Counted from the first letter of the stretch, positions 17,489 through 26,499 are shown. The stretch is DNA of 64,000 nt from Akkermansiaceae bacterium (GCA_024233115.1 JACKQB010000007.1:232494-296493), one strand, 5' to 3'. Notes: generated from the letters alone by a model not told the origin. Numbers and translations: made by a program.

Positions 17489-18098
17489 TCACACGTGCCA
17501 ATTCCTCAACGGCAGGTGTGTACTTCAACTCTCTCACAGAAAGATATGGTGACTCTCCCCGGAAATAGGAATTCAAGCCCGACCTGACATCATCACCAAG
17601 ATGCGACAACAGGGGTTGCTCCACATGATTAAAATTCAGTAGGGCACGTCGGATTTTCCGGTCCCACTCCCGATAATACGTATCAACATCACTCCCCCTA
17701 ACAACACCACGGCAGTTCGTGCAACCACATGAAACTTCCATATCGTATTCCAGGTTGAAAAGTCCGTAGTCGTCTGTGATTTCATCACCTTCAAGAATAT
17801 CATGGATGGCGATCTCAAACCCCCACCCTGTACTCATGGTATTACATTCACAGCGGTGATTGACATACTTTGCAAAATCCCAACTCAACACACGGGCCCC
17901 TCTTGGGTCGATAAATGAATATTTATCCACCATCGACTTGCATTCCGCATTGAGCTCTGAAAACGCATCGGGTAACACCCTCAACTCGAGGGCATCCTGA
18001 GCGTAAATGACTGTCCCGCGCGGTATGTATTTCGTAGCGAACACACCGTAACCAATTACTGCGTCAACGAGCCGAAGCTCGGTCGATGGATGAATCAT
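17478..18098 (-). CDS. SET-domain protein lysine methyltransferase
   Basis: The 206-residue product is a SET domain with every core motif: GYGVFATKYIPRGTVIY (residues 16-32), the cofactor- and knot-forming NHRCECN (80-86), DEITDDYG (105-112; the eukaryotic ELTYDYG equivalent) and a post-SET-like zinc cluster CGCTNC (124-129). SET enzymes transfer a methyl group from S-adenosylmethionine to protein lysines. The last 70 residues form a helical tail of unknown role. It is the first gene of the SET, kinase, ATP-grasp trio and is divergent from speA. Bacterial SET proteins are uncommon and their targets are mostly unknown. Confidence 0.88.
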   Translation of the reverse strand: MIHPSTELRLVDAVIGYGVFATKYIPRGTVIYAQDALELRVLPDAFSELNAECKSMVDKYSFIDPRGARVLSWDFAKYVNHRCECNTMSTGWGFEIAIHDILEGDEITDDYGLFNLEYDMEVSCGCTNCRGVVRGSDVDTYYREWDRKIRRALLNFNHVEQPLLSHLGDDVRSGLNSYFRGESPYLSVRELKYTPAVEELARVIVA

Positions 18099-18437
18099 CT
18101 GAATTTGTTTGATAATATTTTTTCAGTCATTTCTGCCGCCGTAGAGGTGTGGACACCAGCCCACCGGATTTAACTCTATAAGATGATATCTTTGTTGTTT
18201 ATCTTCTCCCGTGAGGCACAACTTTGACCTGAATGCAGCACTAGATTCTACCAACCCCAATAGTCAATCAAATTTCTCGGACTGCCAAAAATTTGCGAAA
18301 TGGTGATCCCCGTCATTTTTCATATAATTTCTCTGTTCTCAAGCTGCAAACCGTCTTTATATTCGACCCCAGCAGCACGTGTAAAGCCAGAATAATCCAG
18401 AACAAGCCAGAATCGCCATATAGCACCCTCCCCAATC
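18099..18437. promoter_or_regulatory. Divergent intergenic region upstream of the SET trio and the speA operon
   Basis: These 339 bases lie between two divergent operons and are visibly AT-richer than the flanking genes. A consensus-like -10 hexamer TATAAT is at 18323-18328 on the plus strand, about 110 bases before the speA start; the best -35 candidate (TGGTGA, 18301-18306, 16-base spacer) is poor. I could not identify a -10 for the minus strand with confidence. No open frame of note and no riboswitch fold is recognised here. Confidence 0.4.
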
Positions 18438-20360
18438 ATGGACATACCAACGACCCCTGTTGCATGGGATACCCAGCAAGCAAACGACCTCTATGGCGTG
18501 GATACTTGGGCTAATAATTATTTCAGCATCGCTGAAAACGGACACCTCCACGTCCATCTTCATGACGGTGACAAAACCGCCTCCGTCAGCCTCCCTGATA
18601 TCGTGGACGGCATCCGTGAACGCGGCTTCGACACCCCGCTCCTGCTCCGCTTCCACGATATTCTCGCCGACCGTATCCGCAACCTCAACGAGGCGTTTAA
18701 CTCCGCGATCACTGACTCCGGCTACCAAGGCAATTACCGCGGGGTCTACCCCATCAAGGTCAACCAGCAACAACAGGTCATCGAGGAAATCACCCAGTTC
18801 GGAGAACAATACAACTACGGTCTCGAGGCTGGCAGCAAACCCGAACTCCTGGCTGCCCTCGCCTACATGCACAACCCGGAGGCATTGATCATCTGCAATG
18901 GCTACAAAGACGAGGAATTCATCGACCTCGCCCTGAAAAGCACCAAGATGGGACTGCAAATCGTCCTGGTCATCGAGATGCCCAGCGAGCTGGATCTGAT
19001 CCTCGATCGCGCAAAAGCTCTCGACATCCGACCGATGCTCGGTATCCGGGCCAAACTCTCCACTTGCAACAACAGCCATTGGTCACACTCAAGTGGCGAA
19101 AACAGCGTCTTCGGCCTAACAACAAGCCAGATCCTTAACACCGTCGATACGCTCAGAGAACAAGGTTTTCTGGATACGCTCCGGCTGCTCCATTATCATC
19201 AGGGATCGCAAATCCCCGACATCAAATCCATCCGGGAAGCCGCCACCGAAGCCACACGCATCTACGTTGAACTCATCAAGGAAGGTGCCGCAATGGGCTT
19301 CCTGGACATCGGGGGAGGTTTGGGCATCGATTATGACGGCTCGCGCAGCGACTCCCTGAGCAGCCGCAATTATGGCACCCGGGAGTATGCCGCCGACATC
19401 ATTGACATCGTCAAAACCATCTGCGATTCCAGCCAGCTCCCCCACCCCACAATCATCAGTGAATCAGGTCGGGCCGTAGCGGCCTACTACTCGGTTCTTA
19501 TTTTCAACATCCTCGATGTCAACAGCCCCTTCGCAAGTGCCGGACCGGAGGTCATGCCAGCAAACGCCCACCCCTACCTCGTCAAACTCAGTGAGGTGGA
19601 AAGCTATCTCGAAGAAGAAAATATCCAGGAGTGCTACAACGATGCCGTCTATTACCGGGAGGAAATACTCTCCCTCTTCAGGCATGGCAATGTTTCCCTG
19701 CGGGAGCGGGCCCACAGCAACTCGCTCTTCACCCGTATCATGATCCGCCTCTATGAAATCGCAGCTTCCATGGAGGACGTGCCGGATGCCCTCGCCGAGA
19801 ATCATCCGTTTCTCGATGTCTACTACGGTAACTTCAGCCTTTTCCAATCTCTTCCCGACTCTTGGGCCATCGACCAGCTTTTTCCCGTCATGCCCATCCA
19901 CAGGCTCAATGAAGAGCCCACAGCCAAGGCAACACTCGCCGATATCACCTGTGACTGCGATGGCCGAATTGACAACTTCATCATCAACGGAGAACACCAA
20001 TCCCACATTCCCTTACACAGGCTCAAAGACAATGAAGATTACCTGCTCGGCGTCTTTCTTGTCGGTGCCTACCAGGAAACACTTGGAGACCTTCATAACT
20101 TGTTAGGCGATACCAACGTCGTCAGCATCGGTGTAAAAAATGGCCAGACCCAATACCGCCGTGAACTCGCTGGGGACACTATCTCGGATGTACTCTCCTA
20201 CGTGGAATACGATACCAAAAACCTCCTCGAACGCTTCCGCCGCCTGGCCGAACGTTCCGTGGAAAATGGAAAAATCACTCCAGCCGAACGCCGCCAGATC
20301 ATGGACACTTACCGCGAAAGCATCGACGGCTACACTTACTTCGAATCCCCAAATACCTAA
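18438..20360 (+). CDS. speA: Biosynthetic arginine decarboxylase
   Basis: SpeA converts arginine to agmatine, the first step of polyamine synthesis in this operon. The 640-residue length is typical for the fold-III, PLP-dependent form. The PLP lysine lies in GVYPIKVNQQQ (Lys107), followed by GLEAGSKPEL and a glycine-rich phosphate-binding loop FLDIGGGLGIDYDG (about residue 288-301). The distal substrate and dimer region is recognisable in ISESGRAVAAYYS. It is followed after 17 bases by the carboxynorspermidine synthase gene, and agmatinase lies further downstream, so the product can be channelled to putrescine and spermidine. The upstream region holds a possible TATAAT promoter element. Confidence 0.96.
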   Translation: MDIPTTPVAWDTQQANDLYGVDTWANNYFSIAENGHLHVHLHDGDKTASVSLPDIVDGIRERGFDTPLLLRFHDILADRIRNLNEAFNSAITDSGYQGNYRGVYPIKVNQQQQVIEEITQFGEQYNYGLEAGSKPELLAALAYMHNPEALIICNGYKDEEFIDLALKSTKMGLQIVLVIEMPSELDLILDRAKALDIRPMLGIRAKLSTCNNSHWSHSSGENSVFGLTTSQILNTVDTLREQGFLDTLRLLHYHQGSQIPDIKSIREAATEATRIYVELIKEGAAMGFLDIGGGLGIDYDGSRSDSLSSRNYGTREYAADIIDIVKTICDSSQLPHPTIISESGRAVAAYYSVLIFNILDVNSPFASAGPEVMPANAHPYLVKLSEVESYLEEENIQECYNDAVYYREEILSLFRHGNVSLRERAHSNSLFTRIMIRLYEIAASMEDVPDALAENHPFLDVYYGNFSLFQSLPDSWAIDQLFPVMPIHRLNEEPTAKATLADITCDCDGRIDNFIINGEHQSHIPLHRLKDNEDYLLGVFLVGAYQETLGDLHNLLGDTNVVSIGVKNGQTQYRRELAGDTISDVLSYVEYDTKNLLERFRRLAERSVENGKITPAERRQIMDTYRESIDGYTYFESPNT

Positions 20361-20377
20361 TCACCAACATTCAAATT

Positions 20378-21595
20378 ATGAAATCCACACTCATCATCGG
20401 TGCCGGCGGCGTTGGCCGTGTCGTCGTTCACAAGTGCGCCCAGCTTCCCGAAACCTTCGGAAACATCACCCTCGCATCACGCACGAAGTCCCGCTGTGAC
20501 ACCATTGCCGCGGAGATCGATTACCCGATCGAAACAGCCGCCGTCGATGCCGACAACGTCGCGGAGGTCGTCGCCCTGCTCAAAAAGGTGAAGCCGGACA
20601 TCCTCATCAACGTCGCCCTTCCCTACCAGGACCTCACCCTGATGGAGGCATGCCTCGAAGCCGGGGTCGATTACCTCGACACCGCCAACTACGAGCCGAA
20701 GGACGATCCGAAGTTCTCCTACGAATACCAGTGGCCCTATCACCAGCGCTTTGTCGATGCCGGTCTCACTGCTCTGTTAGGCTCGGGTTTCGACCCCGGC
20801 GTCACCAACGTCTACTGCGCCTACGCCCAGAAACATTTCTTTGATGAAATCCACACCGTCGACATCATCGACGCCAACGCCGGCGACCACGGCCTGCCCT
20901 TCGCCACCAACTTCAACCCGGAGATCAACATCCGCGAAATCACCGCCAAGGGCCGCTTCTGGGAAGGTGGCGACTGGAAGGAGACCGAGCCGTTGGAAAT
21001 CCATCAACCCTTCGACTTCCCCCACGACGAGGTCGGCACCAAGGACATCTATCTGCTCTACCACGAGGAAATGGAATCCCTCTGCCAGAACCTCCGCGGC
21101 CTCAAGCGCATCCGCTTCTGGATGACATTCTCCCAGAACTACATCAACCACCTGACCGTTCTGCAAAACGTCGGTATGACCGCCATCGAGCCGGTCGATT
21201 TCCAAGGCCAGAAAATCGCCCCCCTCGAGTTCCTCAAGGCAGTGCTCCCCGACCCCGCGTCCCTCGGTCCGCTGACCAAGGGAAAAACCTGCATCGGCTG
21301 CGTCATCGACGGCACCAAGGACGGCAAACGCCTGCAGAAATACATCTACAACGTCTGCGACCACCAGGAGGCCTACGCCGAGACCATGTCCCAGGCCATT
21401 TCCTACACCACTGGAGTCCCCGCCATGATCGGCGCCAAGATGATCCTCGACGGCCACTGGAAAAAACCCGGCGTCAACAACATGGAGCAAAACGATCCCG
21501 ACCCCTTCATGGACGCCCTCAACCAATACGGCCTGCCCTGGGAAGTCGTCGACGGCGCCCCCTTCCTCGAGCAACTCAAAAAACACAACCCATAG
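20378..21595 (+). CDS. Carboxynorspermidine/carboxyspermidine synthase (saccharopine dehydrogenase family)
   Basis: The 405-residue enzyme begins with an NAD(P)-binding fold (LIIGAGGVGRVVVHKCAQLP, glycine motif at residues 8-13) and belongs to the saccharopine-dehydrogenase family. The mid region (GVDYLDTANYEP, GSGFDPGVTNVYCAYA, DANAGDHGLPFATNF) is typical of carboxynorspermidine dehydrogenase. It reductively joins aspartate semialdehyde to putrescine (or diaminopropane), giving carboxyspermidine (or carboxynorspermidine). The neighbours support this: the decarboxylase for its product follows, and speA and agmatinase supply putrescine. The choice between spermidine and norspermidine product cannot be made from the sequence. 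Putrescine supply argues for spermidine. Confidence 0.93.
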   Translation: MKSTLIIGAGGVGRVVVHKCAQLPETFGNITLASRTKSRCDTIAAEIDYPIETAAVDADNVAEVVALLKKVKPDILINVALPYQDLTLMEACLEAGVDYLDTANYEPKDDPKFSYEYQWPYHQRFVDAGLTALLGSGFDPGVTNVYCAYAQKHFFDEIHTVDIIDANAGDHGLPFATNFNPEINIREITAKGRFWEGGDWKETEPLEIHQPFDFPHDEVGTKDIYLLYHEEMESLCQNLRGLKRIRFWMTFSQNYINHLTVLQNVGMTAIEPVDFQGQKIAPLEFLKAVLPDPASLGPLTKGKTCIGCVIDGTKDGKRLQKYIYNVCDHQEAYAETMSQAISYTTGVPAMIGAKMILDGHWKKPGVNNMEQNDPDPFMDALNQYGLPWEVVDGAPFLEQLKKHNP

Positions 21596-21642
21596 GTCCT
21601 ATAAGCCCTATACGTCACATAAGCCCGATCCCCCAACCCCGG
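21595..21642 (+). repeat. Repeat family B, copy 1
   Basis: The bases after the synthase stop read as repeated octamer-like words (ATAGGTCCTATAAGCCCTAT and so on) ending in a C-rich tail (CCCCCAACCCC). The same words and tail recur at 35380-35417 and 36041-36080, always on the same strand and always just before a gene start. It joins directly to a family A repeat. Confidence 0.7.
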
Positions 21643-21680
21643 AAAAAAATTCGCCCAATTCGCCAGATTCGCAGTCAAAA
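21643..21680 (+). repeat. Repeat family A, copy 1, abutting the nspC start
   Basis: An A-run followed by three TTCGC/ATTCGC-type words (AATTCGCCCAATTCGCCAG then ATTCGCAGTCA). Close copies are at 22969-23003, 29673-29707 (inverted) and 30213-30247. The repeat ends four bases before the ATG of the next gene, so it occupies the place where a Shine-Dalgarno sequence would be, and none is visible. Confidence 0.8.
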
Positions 21681-21683
21681 AGC

Positions 21684-22853
21684 ATGCCCCACAACATCCA
21701 AGAAGTCTGCAGCCGACCCGAGGTCCCCAGCCCCTGTTTCCTGCTCGACGAGTCGCTGCTCGCAAACAACCTGGAGCTGCTCGACCACGTCCAGCGCGAA
21801 TCCGGGGGCACCATCATCCTCGCCCTCAAGGGCTTCGCGATGTGGTCCTCCTTCCCCCAAATCTCCCGGGTCCTCGCGGGCACCACCGCCAGCTCACTCA
21901 GTGAGGCGAAACTCGGACTCGAGAAGTTCGGCGGCGAAGTCCACGCCTACTGCGTCGCCTACCAGGACAGCGAAATGGATTTCCTGCGGAAAAATTGCCA
22001 CCACATCACCGTCAACAGCCTCAGCCAGTGGCAACGCTTCCAACACCTCAGCCGCGACCCCGACACCAAGGCGTCCTTCGGCCTGCGCATCAACCCGGAG
22101 TATTCGGAAGTCGAAACCGAGATCTACAACCCCTGCCGCAAAGGCACCCGCTTCGGCATCACCGCCGCCGACCTGAATAACGCCGGTGATGCCATTTTCG
22201 AGGGCATCGACGGCCTCCATTTCCACACCATGTGCGAACAGAATTCCGACACCCTCGAGCGCACGCTCACACACGTGGAGGAAAAGTTCGGCAAGTTCCT
22301 CCACCGCCTGAAATGGCTCAACTGCGGCGGCGGCCACCACATCACCCGGCCCGACTACGACACCGCCCTGCTCATCCGCCTCGTCAAACACCTCCGCAGC
22401 ACCTACGACATCAAGGTTTACCTCGAACCCGGTGAGGCCGTCGCCCTCAACACCGGCTTCCTCGTCAGCACCGTGCTCGACCGCTTCTCCAGCAACGGCC
22501 ATGAGCTGGCCATCCTCGACACCTCCGCCTCCGCCCACATGCCGGATGTGCTGGAAATGCCCTACCGCCCGGAAATCATCGGCGCAGGACACCCCGGGGA
22601 AAAACCCCATACCATCACCCTGGGCGGCACCACCTGCCTCGCCGGCGATGTCATCGGCCACTACTCCTTCGACCAGGACCTGAAGATCGGCGACCGCCTC
22701 GTCTTCACCGACATGGCCCACTACTCAATGGTCAAAACCAACCACTTCAACGGTGTCAACCACCCCGCCATCGGCCGCTACCACCCCGAAACCAACACCG
22801 TCACCATCGACCGCCAGTTCACCTACCAAGACTACCGGAACCGGTTGTCCTAA
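21684..22853 (+). CDS. nspC: Carboxynorspermidine/carboxyspermidine decarboxylase
   Basis: NspC is a fold-III, PLP-dependent decarboxylase that removes the carboxyl group from carboxyspermidine or carboxynorspermidine to give the final triamine. The 389-residue length fits the family. Visible are the PLP lysine in ILALKGFAMW (Lys49), the histidine face GLHFHTMCEQ, the glycine-rich loop WLNCGGGHHIT, and EPGEAVALNTGF with the ring-nitrogen-binding glutamate region. It follows the synthase gene after 88 bases filled by two repeat families, and its ATG abuts one of them without a clear Shine-Dalgarno sequence. Confidence 0.95.
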   Translation: MPHNIQEVCSRPEVPSPCFLLDESLLANNLELLDHVQRESGGTIILALKGFAMWSSFPQISRVLAGTTASSLSEAKLGLEKFGGEVHAYCVAYQDSEMDFLRKNCHHITVNSLSQWQRFQHLSRDPDTKASFGLRINPEYSEVETEIYNPCRKGTRFGITAADLNNAGDAIFEGIDGLHFHTMCEQNSDTLERTLTHVEEKFGKFLHRLKWLNCGGGHHITRPDYDTALLIRLVKHLRSTYDIKVYLEPGEAVALNTGFLVSTVLDRFSSNGHELAILDTSASAHMPDVLEMPYRPEIIGAGHPGEKPHTITLGGTTCLAGDVIGHYSFDQDLKIGDRLVFTDMAHYSMVKTNHFNGVNHPAIGRYHPETNTVTIDRQFTYQDYRNRLS

Positions 22854-23076
22854 CGGGGCAGTATTCAGTAGGCAGTAAGGCTGCCACACACAACCCAAAC
22901 CATCAACCCAAGCCAAATTTCGCGTATTTCGCGTATTTCGCGGTCAAAAAAATTGATCATTCAACCCAAGAAAAATTCGCCCAATTCGCCAGATTCGCGG
23001 TCAGCGGCGCAGGCAACATCCCAAGCACACATCCCAAGCAATCATTCATTCTTAAATCTGCAATCATCCATTCAAA
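22854..23076 (+). repeat. Intergenic repeat mosaic between nspC and agmatinase
   Basis: This 223-base gap contains no gene. It is a chain of short repeat words: a CAGTATTCAGTAGGCAGTAA stretch at about 22860, CCCAAGC-type words, a TTCGCGTATTTCGCG block (about 22917-22945), a family A copy (22969-23003), further ATCCCAAGC words, and an ATTC/CAAT-rich tail that ends exactly at the agmatinase ATG. The block order resembles 30205-30316, in front of the AAA ATPase. Confidence 0.75.
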
Positions 23077-23931
23077 ATGCACTTCCTATCCTCCGAGTTC
23101 CCCCAGTCCACCCCCGAGGACGCCCACTTCCACATCCTGCCGATGCCGCTGGAGGAGTCCGTTTCCTACGGCGGCGGCACCGCCCACGGCCCCAAGGCCA
23201 TCCTTGAGGCGTCCTATCAGTTGGAGGCCCACGACGGCACTTCCTTCCCGGGGGAACTCGGCATCCACACCGCCCCCGTCGTCAATTGCTTCTCCACCCC
23301 AGAGGTCTGCCTGCGCAATCTCGAAAAAGCCTGCACCCCGGTCTATCAGGCGGGAAAAATCCCCGTCACCCTCGGCGGCGAACACTCTCTAACAATCTCC
23401 CCCGTCCGCGCCCTCCACGCCATCAACCCCAACATCGGCGTGGTCCAGATCGACGCCCACGCCGACCTCCGCGACAGCTACGAGGGCAACCCCGGCAGCC
23501 ACGCCTGCGTCATGCGCCGCATCCACGAGCTCGGCATCCCCATTTTCCAAGTCGGCATCCGCAATCTCTGCCAGGAGGAAATCGACTACCGCGCCGCCCA
23601 CAACATCGCCTACCTCGACGCCCGCGAACTCCACCGCAACGGCATTCCCGCAAACCTCCTCCCCGAGGATTTCCCCAGGGACATCTACCTCACCTTCGAT
23701 GTCGATGGCCTCGACGCCTCGCTGATGCCCGCCACCGGTACCCCGGAACCCGGCGGCCTCGACTGGTGGCAGGCCCTCGACGCCTGCGAGGCCGCCGCCA
23801 AAGGTAGAAACATCCTCGGCATCGACGTCGTCGAGCTCTCCCCCCGCACCGAGCTGCACTCCTGCTCCTACACCGCCGCCAAACTCACCTACGCCCTGAT
23901 GGGGATTGCACAGCGCTCTGGCACAGCCTAA
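23077..23931 (+). CDS. speB: Agmatinase
   Basis: SpeB hydrolyses agmatine to putrescine and urea. The 284-residue protein is an ureohydrolase with the manganese ligands in view: the GGEHSL histidine (about residue 107), DAHADLR (about 128-134), FDVDGLDAS (about 208-216) and the substrate loop GSHACVMRR. It completes the route with speA upstream, since putrescine is then used by the carboxyspermidine pair. A perfect stem-loop follows the gene. The start ATG directly follows repeat sequence without an obvious Shine-Dalgarno sequence. Confidence 0.93.
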   Translation: MHFLSSEFPQSTPEDAHFHILPMPLEESVSYGGGTAHGPKAILEASYQLEAHDGTSFPGELGIHTAPVVNCFSTPEVCLRNLEKACTPVYQAGKIPVTLGGEHSLTISPVRALHAINPNIGVVQIDAHADLRDSYEGNPGSHACVMRRIHELGIPIFQVGIRNLCQEEIDYRAAHNIAYLDARELHRNGIPANLLPEDFPRDIYLTFDVDGLDASLMPATGTPEPGGLDWWQALDACEAAAKGRNILGIDVVELSPRTELHSCSYTAAKLTYALMGIAQRSGTA

Positions 23932-23937
23932 CATTTT

Positions 23938-23970
23938 CGATGGCGCCTTCCATGATAATGGAAGGCATCG
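23938..23970. terminator. Stem-loop between convergent operons
   Basis: GCCTTCCAT (23945-23953) pairs perfectly with ATGGAAGGC (23958-23966) around a GATA loop, and flanking CGAT/ATCG may extend the stem across a small bulge. It lies 14 bases after the agmatinase stop and before the stop of the convergent flavoprotein gene, so it could serve both. There is no strong T-run, so termination is inferred from position and stem. Confidence 0.6.
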
Positions 23971-23992
23971 GTATATCGGATCAAACCAATGC

Positions 23993-25852
23993 TTAGGATA
24001 TATTCGAGCTCGGCCATCTGCCGAAGGGTTGTTTTTCCAACTGCATACTCCCGTCTTTCCCCTTGTAGAGGTTGAGCCAGACGCGCCAGTTCTCGTCGTC
24101 TATCTCCGGATAGTCGAGTCGGTAGTGGGAGCAGCGGCTTTCCTTGCGTTCAATCGAGGCGCGCAGCTTCATCTCGGCGCTGATGATCATGTTCGCGGTC
24201 TCGTGTGCCAGACGCAGTTCGTGCATGTCCGATGCACGGAGTCTTGGCATGTGGTGGTCGCGCAGTTCCTCGATATAGGCGAGGGCAGCGCGCATCAGGT
24301 TTTCCTTTTTGATGTAGAGGATGAAATTGGGAATCATAATGCCCTGCAGCGTCTGAGTGACCCAGCGTGGACCGTATCCGGACTTGCGTTTGAGCGGAGC
24401 GAGCATTTCCTCAGTAATCTGTTTACGCTTGGCCGTTGTTAGTGAGACCTTGGGCAACTCCTTACACTTGGCGGCAGCAGCCTCACCGGCAACCGCACCC
24501 TGAACAGCGGAGCCGGCAAGTGATGAACCAATCTGCGTGTAAATACCGCCCGCCATGTACGAGCCGAGCGCATCACCAGCGGCATAGAGACCCGTGATGT
24601 TAGATTCGCAGTGTTCGTTGATTGGCACCAGTCCTTCGGCCTTATGAATAGCCATGCCGGCTGATGATCCTCCGACCGGGGAACCGCTCATACCGGGAGG
24701 GCTTCCTTTACCTCCCCCGGGAGGCCCTCCCGGGCCACCGCCTTTACCTGCTTTACCACCCGGACCGCCATCGGGTGGTGGCCCCATCGGATGATCTCCA
24801 TCGCCTCCTCCTGGAGGGCCACCCGGGCCACGGCGATCCTCAAGTCCTGCGGGGCGCTGTGGTCCGCCACTGGTTTTTCCACCACCCCTGCCGGGAGGGC
24901 CACCCATGCCCGGTCCGCCCTGTCCACCCTCGGATGGACCGTTGACGTAGCTTGTGTAATTCATATCCACACCAAGATCATGGCGGATACCAACACCGGT
25001 CGTGCCTGGTTTTTGTTCAAACATTCCACCGATTCCGCCCCAGCCATCGAAGCAGGCCGCTGGGCTTCCCGATCTGCCCGGGTGGCCGTCGTTCCACTCC
25101 TTGCCAGTGACTTTGGCTCCAATCTGATAGGCCATCACCGTGCCGTCATGGGTGAGGTCGCAAATTGGGAACCCGTTCGGTTTAAAACCTCCTGCCCCCG
25201 TGCAGAGGATAACGGTTTTGGCTTTGTAAAACCACACGCATTCGTCATCCAGACTAAAACCAGCGGCTCCGGCGATACGACCATTTTCCTTGATCAGGTG
25301 GGTGATCGTAACGCGTTCCTTAACCGGAATACCACGCTCCTCGACGGGGTGCAGGAAAGGTTTCCGGCATAGGACGTTGTCAAAAAATCCCCACTCGCGC
25401 AGCTCGTCGATACGGTCGGCAGAGTGCTCGGCGGTCTGGCGAGTGAAGATTGGATTGTTTGTGCCGAGGGCGGAGTAGGATACCTTGTCGACGTATTCGT
25501 CGAGTGTCATCCCTTCCTTTTTGGCATCAAAGCTGAACATACCCTTGGCGAAAGGTGTTTGCCCTGAGGCGCCGAGCGCGCCTTTGGAAACAAGCATGAC
25601 CCTGGCACCAGCATCGTGGGCTTTGACGGCAGCGAACAGCCCCGCCATGCCACCGCCGATGACGAGCACGTCGGCCTCGGCCTCCCGGGTTTTGATATCG
25701 TCCGGATTCAGCGTCGGTTCGTTTTCCTCGACCTCTGCGTCCGATTGCTGCATCGCTATGGCGGCAAGCGCGGCGAGTCCTGCGGCACCGGCAGAGAGAC
25801 TGATGAAGTCGCGGCGAGAGAGGTCTTTTTGACTGGTTTTTGGTTTATCCAT
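23993..25852 (-). CDS. Tat-exported fumarate-reductase-type flavoprotein with Gly/Pro-rich insert
   Basis: Translation from the ATG at 25852 is preferred: AGGAG lies seven bases upstream and it exposes a Tat signal (LSRRDFISLSAGAAGLAALA). The 619-residue protein has an FAD-binding GGGMAGL (66-71) and the architecture of the FRD/SDH flavoprotein family, including the C-terminal helical SDH-type domain (RCSHYRLDYPEIDDENW). Its start overlaps the end of the membrane gene by 8 bases, and a ferredoxin gene precedes that. I infer an extracytoplasmic reductase or dehydrogenase fed through the membrane protein. A Gly/Pro-rich stretch of about 90 residues (about 303-396) interrupts the FAD fold. The substrate is unknown (fumarate, urocanate and similar acids are the known range). 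Confidence 0.85.
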   Translation of the reverse strand: MDKPKTSQKDLSRRDFISLSAGAAGLAALAAIAMQQSDAEVEENEPTLNPDDIKTREAEADVLVIGGGMAGLFAAVKAHDAGARVMLVSKGALGASGQTPFAKGMFSFDAKKEGMTLDEYVDKVSYSALGTNNPIFTRQTAEHSADRIDELREWGFFDNVLCRKPFLHPVEERGIPVKERVTITHLIKENGRIAGAAGFSLDDECVWFYKAKTVILCTGAGGFKPNGFPICDLTHDGTVMAYQIGAKVTGKEWNDGHPGRSGSPAACFDGWGGIGGMFEQKPGTTGVGIRHDLGVDMNYTSYVNGPSEGGQGGPGMGGPPGRGGGKTSGGPQRPAGLEDRRGPGGPPGGGDGDHPMGPPPDGGPGGKAGKGGGPGGPPGGGKGSPPGMSGSPVGGSSAGMAIHKAEGLVPINEHCESNITGLYAAGDALGSYMAGGIYTQIGSSLAGSAVQGAVAGEAAAAKCKELPKVSLTTAKRKQITEEMLAPLKRKSGYGPRWVTQTLQGIMIPNFILYIKKENLMRAALAYIEELRDHHMPRLRASDMHELRLAHETANMIISAEMKLRASIERKESRCSHYRLDYPEIDDENWRVWLNLYKGKDGSMQLEKQPFGRWPSSNIS

Positions 25853-26495
25853 TGGCGGGCTCCTTGCTTGGTTGGTTGTTGAAAAGATACAATTGCAGCA
25901 CCAGCAGACAGCCGATGGTGGCAAGCGTGATAAAATAGATGGAGAGCACCCGGTCCATGTGACGACCCATGTCGACAGCGTGCCAAGTTCCGAAAGCAAT
26001 AAACAATATGGAGAGAATACCGTGCAAAACACGCCACTGACGATAGCTGATAGGCATTTTGGTTCTGAATACAGCGGTAATTCCTAACAAAATCATCAGT
26101 GCATACGCCGCGAGTCCAAGAACAATACCCATGTTGTCGAATTCCGTCACCATAGTGATCAACGAATCAATGGGTCTGGCTCCAGCCTCGAGGTAACGCG
26201 GCAGCACAATGAAGGCCGGATGCAGCAGGATGACCGAGACCAGGAGGTAGCCGATGGCCTTGTGCAGTCGCACCACGCGCGGCAGCTTCATCCCCCGGGT
26301 GAAGGCACTTTTGATCCGGGTGAGATACATCTGCCCCAACATCATCGAGAAGCCGAGAATGGTAAGTATTGATAGAAAATCCTTCAGCCAGCTTCCGCGG
26401 GCAGGTGTCGGACCAAAAACGACCAGAGCCGCGGGAATGACGAGGAAAAAGACCCCCATGATGAGGGAGGAATAGGATCGGATGACGTGGTTCAT
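25845..26495 (-). CDS. Ferric-reductase-like b-type cytochrome membrane protein
   Basis: I start at the ATG at 26495 (MNHVIRSYSSLIMGVFFLV) because the upstream extension overlaps the ferredoxin gene and lacks membrane character. The 216-residue protein has about six transmembrane helices and paired histidines in helices (LHKAIGYLLVSVILLHP and VLHGILSILFIAFGTWHAVD), which suit two stacked b haems as in the ferric-reductase-like domain (PF01794). It would pass electrons across the membrane between the ferredoxin and the exported flavoprotein encoded on either side. The 4-base and overlapping gene junctions indicate one operon. Confidence 0.8.
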   Translation of the reverse strand: MNHVIRSYSSLIMGVFFLVIPAALVVFGPTPARGSWLKDFLSILTILGFSMMLGQMYLTRIKSAFTRGMKLPRVVRLHKAIGYLLVSVILLHPAFIVLPRYLEAGARPIDSLITMVTEFDNMGIVLGLAAYALMILLGITAVFRTKMPISYRQWRVLHGILSILFIAFGTWHAVDMGRHMDRVLSIYFITLATIGCLLVLQLYLFNNQPSKEPANG

Positions 26496-26499
26496 GGCA

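Noticed and set aside
15493..18098. RiPP biosynthetic cluster around the ATP-grasp gene
   Set aside because: No precursor peptide, transporter or protease is seen nearby; kept only as an unexplained enzyme trio.
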